From NCBI RefSeq assembly GCF_910592395.1, contig NC_088317.1:10974001-11038000 (forward strand): 64,000 bases of DNA, read 5' to 3'. The stretch comes from Lineus longissimus. Its lineage: Eukaryota; Nemertea; Pilidiophora; Heteronemertea; Lineidae. A program made the position numbers and the translations under genes. Below are positions 57,839 to 64,000 of the stretch, in pieces. The notes beneath the pieces were generated by a model. That model was not told the DNA's origin. It did not search any database and was given only the letters and a program-made list of their open reading frames with translations. Position 1 is the stretch's first letter; every line of letters starts with the position of its first letter.

Positions 57839-58203
57839 TCATCTAATATTACAGTTTTCAATTTTTCGAAATATTTTTTTGAACAACACAGCATTTTCAA
57901 AAAGTACAGCCAAAGTAAATATTTTTACTGGATTCTGAGTGTGGAGAAAATCCAGAGTCAACGATATCAGAAAAACTACAAATTAGCAAAGAATCTAAAG
58001 TTTTGTGTCTTCACATTCAAGTTTCCTCTCAAAAATGGTGAAAAAATATTAACCCTTTAGCTCCTAGATGCCCGGAATCGCCCTGCCCGTTTCTCACTGG
58101 ACGCCCGCAACCGCCCGACCGCACAAATCATAAATGGAAAAATACATGGGAACTGTGGAGTGAGACCAACCTCGTTTTCAGGTACCAGGAAGTATACTGG
58201 TCT

Positions 58204-59666
58204 CACTAGCCAGTGGTGATCAGGTCAACATTGGTCCCCCTTAAAAAAAAGGTTCTTCAATCTCAGGCGATTACCATGGATACAGATGAGCCTATCATAT
58301 CGCTATTGCTGCATGTTCAAATGTCGGTGTCCTGGGTATTTTGTGAAGAGGTAGCTCTGACGATTATTTGAGGAAAATATCAGCTTCTTCTGTGCACGTC
58401 CGCAGTGACCAGGCCTCGCATGCTATGTATAGCTCAATCGGATGTTGACATGAACTGGTTCCTGTCAGAGTGCACATGTTCTCAAGGTGAGACTTCGCGG
58501 TCAAAATGCTCAAAGAAAAGCCGCAACGACACCCTATTTTGGTATCAAAATTTAAAATTGTTATTATTTTGCTTTCTCAAGGTGATAAGTAGAAGTTTAT
58601 AAAAATATTATTTCACCATCCATGTTAATCGTCAAGTTATAAGGCGGCAAGGTGAAATTTTCAAAATTTTCATCGATATACAGGGTGTCTCATGTATTGT
58701 GCTGCCCCCATGTTCTCATGACTGAATTACTTGATAACAATGAAAGCTGGCCAGATGTATTCTAGAAGCGACAAGCTATTCAGAAATGTATAGGTTTATG
58801 TGTGAGAGTGATATACTGCAAGGTCGACAGCCACTTGAACAGGGGTATGCATGAAATGACGTCGCGCCATTTGTGGAGCCAGGCAGGCCCGGCCATTGCA
58901 CTGGCTAGTGAGACCACTGCATTGAATGCATGCAAGTTTTTATCATGTTGCTGTGGTCTCACTAGCCAGTGCAATGGCCGGGCCTACCTGGCTCCACAAA
59001 TGGCGCGACGTCATTTCATGCATACCCCTGTTCAAGTGGCTGTCGACCTTGCAGTATATCACTCTCACACATAAACCTATACATTTCTGAATAGCTTGTC
59101 GCTTCTAGAATACATCTGGCCAGCTTTCATTGTTATCAAGTAATTCAGTCATGAGAACATGGGGGCAGCACAATACATGAGACACCCTGTATATCGATGA
59201 AAATTTTGAAAATTTCACCTTGCCGCCTTATAACTTGACGATTAAAATGGATGGTGAAATAATATTTTTATAAACTTCTACTTATCACCTTGAGAAAGCA
59301 AAATAATAACAATTTTAAATTTTGATACCAAAATAGGGTGTCGTTGCGGCTTTTCTTTGAGCATTCTGACCGCGAAGTCTCACCTTGAGAACATGTGCAC
59401 TCTGACAGGAACCAGTTCATGTCAACATCCGATTGAGCTATAAATAGCATGCGAGGCCTGGTCACTGCGGACGTGCACAGAAGAAGCTGATATTTTCCTC
59501 AAATAATCGTCAGAGCTACCTCTTCACAAAATACCCAGGACACCGACATTTGAACATGCAGCAATAGCGATATGATAGGCTTATCTGTATCCATGGTAAT
59601 CGCCTGAGATTGAAGAACCTTTTTTTTAAGGGGGACCAATGTTGACCTGATCACCACTGGCTAGTG
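58204..59666. mobile_element. Foldback element: 714-bp inverted arms around a 35-bp loop
   Basis: Left arm 58204-58917 and right arm 58953-59666 are equal in length and nearly identical in inverted orientation, with scattered substitutions (for example TATGTATAG versus TATAAATAG, and AAAATGCTC versus AGAATGCTC after reversal). The motif GGTCTCACTAGCCAGTG occurs at the outer left edge and again, in both orientations, next to the loop. Mirror open frames (58405-58602 + and 59268-59465 -) are a consequence of the symmetry. Confidence 0.9.
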
Positions 59667-59802
59667 CAGAGCATGCTCCGCACAAAACAGTGAACTCTTC
59701 ACTGTCTCCATTTTCCACTTACACAGTAGACAGTTCACAGTTGGCCAGATGCTTTCGCCGTCTATTATCCGCTTCTTGAATTAACAATGAGTGGGCCCAT
59801 AC

Positions 59803-60045
59803 GTGAGACAAAAAGTTACCAGATTGTGACTCGTGGCTGTGAATGATAGGACCCCGACCCCTGATCACTGCCAAACTTTATATGTGAGACAAAAAAATTC
59901 CTGATTGTGACTTACGGCTTGGAATGATGAGACCCCGACCCATGACCACTGCCAAACTTTATATGTGAGACAAAAAGTTACCAGATTGTGACTCATGGCT
60001 GTGAATGATAGGACCCCGACCCATGATTAGTTCCCTGCCCAAACA
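59803..60045 (+). repeat. Three tandem 81-bp units
   Basis: Units start at 59803, 59884 and 59965 with GTGAGACAAAAA and share GATTGTGACT, GGACCCCGACCC (GA in one copy) and GCCAAACTTTATAT. The third runs into the coding segment beginning near 60026. Confidence 0.8.
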
Positions 60046-60670
60046 ACTCCAGGCTAACAAACCGATCGATGATTCACCTAGTAATAGGAAAATTACAGGG
60101 AAAAGGACAGTTAGCCCAGCAAAAGCCGGCCCAAAACGTGTAAGAAAAACATTAGATGTTGCCGATCAGCAGGGACAGGGAAAAGAACTTCCCAAAGAAA
60201 TAGGTAATCGAAATGTCGCGCCAAAAAAGGGGCAGGGGAAAGGACTTCCCAAAGTAATGGGTAATGGAAGTGTCGCGCCAAAAAAGGGGCAGGGGAAAGG
60301 TCTTTCCAAAGTAATCGGTTATGGAAGTGTCGTGTCAAAAAAGGGGGAAGGGAAAGGACATCCCAAAATAATGGGTAATGGAAGTGTTGCGCCAAAAAAG
60401 GGGCAGGGGAAAGGTCTTCCCAAAGTAACGGGTAATGGAAGTGTCGCACCAAAAAAGGGGCAGGGGAAAGTACTTCCTAAGAAAACCACAGAACTTGTTG
60501 AAAGTTCTACTGCCTTGGGCGAGTCAGAAATGACCTTAGAAGATCTAGTAGGTCAGTGGGTGGTGGTTGCTTATAAAAGTTTCTTCCATATTGGAAAGGT
60601 AGGAACCTCAATGTCAATTACACTAGTTAATGTGAAATTCCTGGAAAGGAGGGGTTCAGAGTTTCAATAG
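60026..60670 (+). CDS. Lys/Gly-rich tandem-repeat protein segment
   Basis: An open frame from MISSLPKQLQANKPI. After a basic lead (KRTVSPAKAGPKRVRK) come five full 19-residue repeats and a partial sixth (60173-60484, 57 bp each) of the type GQGKGLPKVMGNGSVAPKK. An acidic/hydrophobic tail follows with LEDLVGQWVVVAYKSFFHIGKV. The repeats are in frame and substitutions fall mostly outside the GxGK and KK positions. A donor-like AAG|GTAGGA at 60597-60602 could make this an exon rather than a complete gene. The tail recalls short -VVVxYxxxFxxGKV- modules I know from transposon-linked proteins (inference). Start uncertain: an ATG at 60005 lies in the 81-bp repeat. Confidence 0.5.
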   Translation: MSSLPKQLQANKPIDDSPSNRKITGKRTVSPAKAGPKRVRKTLDVADQQGQGKELPKEIGNRNVAPKKGQGKGLPKVMGNGSVAPKKGQGKGLSKVIGYGSVVSKKGEGKGHPKIMGNGSVAPKKGQGKGLPKVTGNGSVAPKKGQGKVLPKKTTELVESSTALGESEMTLEDLVGQWVVVAYKSFFHIGKVGTSMSITLVNVKFLERRGSEFQ

Positions 60671-63312
60671 GTATCCTCCACGACATGACCGTCATGACTT
60701 ATGATTATTAGATCGCGGGAACTCTCCAGATAGCATGGCTCCTCCCGTATGTGAAAATCAAAAGCCATAACAAAACCATGGCGCTGAAGAGTCCTGTCGT
60801 AACTTGCGTTTGGTGACCGTCGCCTGCTCATTATATCCAGGTGTATGATTGGCCAGCGAGCATTACGTCGGCCAATGCAATATATGTTAGAGGTATTGAG
60901 TATGGTTAGTTTCCCATGCGATGAATGGGTTGTTGCCGATTATATACTGGGTGTTACAAAAAATGTAAAGTGGCTCACATTGCATTGCAAAGTACACAAG
61001 GAAAGGAAAGAGAGTATTACTAACTTGCTGATAGATTTGTGATTGATGATTGATCACAATAAAATGGCTTGATTCTGAAGCGCCCCGCAGGTGAGCGATG
61101 GTGCTGCGACCAGCAATTGGAACTTCTTTGTGCGACAAAAAATCTAGCGACCAACGCAGACGAGCGATTGAAATCGCGGTTCGGCGGGGCGCTTAAATGA
61201 GGGATTTAAATCGCTTGTTCCTGGGGTGCCATAAATGGTTTCAGCGACTTGCGAGTCGATGCAAATGCAGCGATGACTGTTTTACCCGCGAAAGACGATA
61301 GTATGTAATTGTTGGAACGACCCAGAATGAAACAAGCCCCCGGAACAAGCCAAACTAAGAGAGATGCGGTTTTGGCAGACTTCGCGGCGATGACAGACGG
61401 CAATTGCTAGGGCGTTTTGTATTGTATTTGCATTTTCTAACTGCATCGCTTACGATCACGATCGAGGTTGCAACGACATAAAATCTTGCTTGCGGGGCAT
61501 TTTAATAGCATCGCGAAGGGACAATCAAGTTTTGCCTCATAAGACATCAGACCCAGAGCAAAGAGTTAGTTTGATCCGATAAGCTGTATTTTGCCGTACT
61601 TTTTTTTCCTGTTGTGTTGGTGGTGGGTTTTTATGTATAGAGTATTTTCAACACCCTATATGCCAACATTTTCTAAAAGATTGATAGTAAGTGGAATAAT
61701 AAGTGTTGAATGCCGTGAAGACTTTTCTATCCAATGACACAGGCTTTCAATTGTTAATGGGGACATAGCTCCACCCAGCTCGGTCTGCCACTTGTTTGTT
61801 ATTGGGGGTATTACGTAATAATAGAGGCTCACTCCAGGAGTTAAATTTCGCTGGCAAATGGTTACCGGGGATTAGTTTACTGACAGTGAAAAGGGTACAT
61901 GTGCGTATTCTGCCATATATACGCTGCCTTGTAAGAAAATCAGGCGTTGTAGATAGATGCCACAATGGTGGAGCAAGGTCGTATGGCGCTTAGAGACGAC
62001 GAAAAGGGGCTGATAAGAGCAGCATACACATCCACAGGGACAATTACTGCCGAATTTACGCGCCAGAAGATCTAAGAGCCATTTACAACGGGAGAAATGA
62101 TGCCGCGCTGCGGAGGCGAATTAGCGATTACGTCAAAAGAGAAGTATACATTTGCAATACTGGACGGCCTACACCGTTCGTTAAAACTTTAGTTTTTTTT
62201 GCATTGTGAATTTCAACTTTGCGTACAAAAGTATTAAATATGAATTTCAGCACTGCCGTTATTGCAGACAGATATGCAAAGTAGTATGAACATTTTGTTT
62301 CAGTAAATTCGTACATAGTAACTACACTACGGCATTGTGTATAACTGCATGCCTGGCTCACCAGACAGTAATTAAACGAACGGCAAACCCGTTTAATGCA
62401 TATTGATCATTAAACTGAAAGTGGATGCCATGTTGTATTTTTGGAGGACATATTTGGGCTACACATATTTCTCCCGTATTGTTTTTCACGGATACTCCCG
62501 GGGGATACTCCAGGATGTACTAGAAAAAAAGTGTACAGAATTGCGCATATTTATCTGTAATTTTGGGCGAATTTTTGTTGATCGTTCATATTTCGAGCAC
62601 CATTGGTTATGTGCATGGAATGTACCCCGGTTTCGGGGTTATAGTGTTGCTTAGAGCATGTTGCATATCCCCAAACTTCTGAATAGGTGCAAATTTAATA
62701 TACCTTTATAATGCAACAATCATTTCGAAAACATATCCAGTCCATGGTCGAAAAATAAATGCACCTGAAAGTTATGACGAAAATATGCAGTTCTTAGTAA
62801 AGGAGGTTGGTTGTACATTAATGCATACCTTTTTTCCATGAGTTCCATGCAAAACTTGGCATTGTGTGCAACATATCATGAAAACATATAGCAATATCTA
62901 CAAATGTAATATCACGAACGTCATAGAATGGACCAGAGTATGATACTGTTCATCAATTTGAATGTAACACCAGATTCTAAAATAATATATCATTTCTTGA
63001 CTTTTTGATACCGTGATATTTTTATGATATTTTGCACATACATGTATATTCATGTATAACATTTTGCAGATAAAAGGGATCGGTATGACATGCAACATTG
63101 GTGGCTGTTGGTCGGTTGTTATGAAAATTAAAGTTCAAGGCGAACCGTCAACGGGTGTTTTTTCCTTTTGTGTGTGCGCGCGTTTGGGGAGGTGCGCGTG
63201 TGTGTCAGGGGGGGGGAACTATAGCTTGATTTGAGCACTTAAGGACGTGTTGTTTCGTTGTGTAGAGTTGAGCAACGCATATGTCATTTTTTATAAACTT
63301 CTTTCATTCCAG
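60671..63312. other. Non-coding with a degraded coding trace
   Basis: A frame-broken trace at about 61968-62200 (+) reads MALRDDEKGLIRAAY then, one frame over, YAPEDLRAIYNGRNDAALRR and KREVYICNTGRPT. It looks like a decayed exon. A GCGGGGCGCTT/AAGCGCCCCGC inverted pair brackets 61077-61194. Nothing else recognised. Confidence 0.35.
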
Positions 63313-64000
63313 TGCCCTTGATGAACGGTTGAATGAAATGCGCCATGCAAGACCAGCGGCACGATGGAGAGACTTACCAGCAGCTCCAAATCCCAATGAC
63401 GCCATGCAGCAACCACAACGAGTTAATCCGCCAGTACTCCGCTCATTGGGCAGACAAGCGGCAGGTGAAATGAGAAACCCGTTAGATGATCCCGATGCTG
63501 ACCAGCTTCCTGATTTGTTCCAAGACGCAGCGTTTCCACCCATTTATGAACTTGCTGCCCCACATGTGCCCCAGCCAAGACCAGCAGGGATCCGTGCGCA
63601 TACCCCATACAGCCTCCGCCGCAAGAGGCTGGTAGACAGCATCAGCCCCAGGAACCCCAGCCAAGACCAGTGGGGACCCGTGTGCCTGCCCCCATACAGC
63701 CTCAACGACTTTGTAGACAGCAGCCCCAGGTACCCCAGCCAATACCAGTGGAGATCCGTGCGCCTGCCCCAATACAGCCTTAACGACAAGAAGTTGGAAG
63801 ACCGCAGCCCCATGGACTCCAGCCAAGACCAGTGGGGATCCGTGTGCCTGCCCCCATACAGCCTCAACGACAAGAAGTTGGAAGACCGCAGCCCCATGGA
63901 CTCCAGCCAAGACCAGTGGGGATCCGTGCGCCTGCCCCCATACAGCTTCAACGACAAGAAGTTAGAAGACAGCAGCCCCAGGTACCCCAGCCACGACCAG
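63313..64000 (+). CDS. Exon with 84-bp tandem repeats, open to the window end
   Basis: After an acceptor (TTCTTTCATTCCAG) one frame stays open for 688 nt to the edge. The first 95 or so residues look like ordinary protein (ALDERLNEMRHARPAARW, NPPVLRSLGRQAAGEM, DDPDADQLPDLFQDAAFPP). Then come repeats of 84 bp (28 codons) starting near 63550, such as SSQDQWGSVCLPPYSLNDKK. The next frame reads the same repeats as PQPRPVGIRAPAPIQPQ, a Pro/Gln-rich pattern that the first repeat also shows in the current frame. The first repeat lacks one base, so the frame has probably slipped. Product unknown. Confidence 0.5.

Noticed and set aside
58405-59465. Mirror-image open frames in the foldback arms as a gene pair
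   Set aside because: Same sequence read twice because of the palindrome. No motif, and flanking stops are close.
63482-63957. Minus-strand open frames of about 140 codons at the right edge
   Set aside because: They shadow the plus-strand tandem repeat, whose low stop content opens several frames. The plus strand has the acceptor and a normal protein-like lead-in.

Overview
The window is from a metazoan draft assembly (one 100-base N gap at 2939-3038). It shows short exons with GT-AG introns, tRNA-type SINE remnants, LTR and DNA transposons, and microsatellites. Repeat style (AGGTCA-rich dispersed repeats, poly-C/poly-G runs, foldback elements) suggests a marine invertebrate, but the sequence does not fix the phylum. 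No rRNA, confident tRNA gene, CRISPR array or bacterial-type operon was seen. Exon models come from reading splice sites and reading-frame phase by eye.

Layout. (1) About 1.7-14.4 kb: a minus-strand host gene with at least 11 phase-compatible coding exons, ATG at 14401, probably continuing off the left edge. It encodes a basic tract, a short Cys-rich zinc-binding-like motif and a ubiquitin-like (UBX-like) stretch. A cluster of GTGTTnAACAC palindromes lies just upstream of its start. (2) 15.6-29.0 kb: a nest of transposons. A BEL/Pao-like 5' end (+) is interrupted by a Ty3/gypsy element (-). The Ty3/gypsy pol gene is cut in its RNase H domain by an 8.4-kb CACTA-like DNA element with TA target duplication, and that element holds smaller repeats. 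The CACTA-like element carries a five-exon gene for a 257-residue SAM-domain protein and an extra C2H2 zinc-finger exon, but no recognisable transposase. (3) 33.3-37.7 kb: an element with about 530-bp terminal inverted repeats around a decayed gene whose product combines a FEN/XRN-like acidic pattern with a C-terminal tesmin/TSO1-like CXC cluster. (4) 38.7-40.7 kb: three phase-matched minus-strand exons of a host gene with a fibronectin type III domain. (5) 41.1-45.3 kb: a 4157-bp composite unit, with two 444-bp direct copies of a small TIR element flanking six 544-bp tandem units, all bounded by a TGGA duplication. (6) 46.4-64.0 kb: mostly repeats. They include a second near-identical but inverted copy of a 1.1-kb repeat, a 1461-bp element with 28-bp perfect TIRs and 6-bp duplications encoding only the helix-turn-helix half of an integrase-type protein, and a 1463-bp foldback palindrome. 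At the right edge are two plus-strand coding segments with in-frame tandem repeats, one open to the window end.

The strongest candidates for something undescribed are the SAM/zinc-finger cargo of the CACTA-like element, the PIN-like/CXC TIR element, the composite satellite-bearing element, and the HTH-only integrase element.
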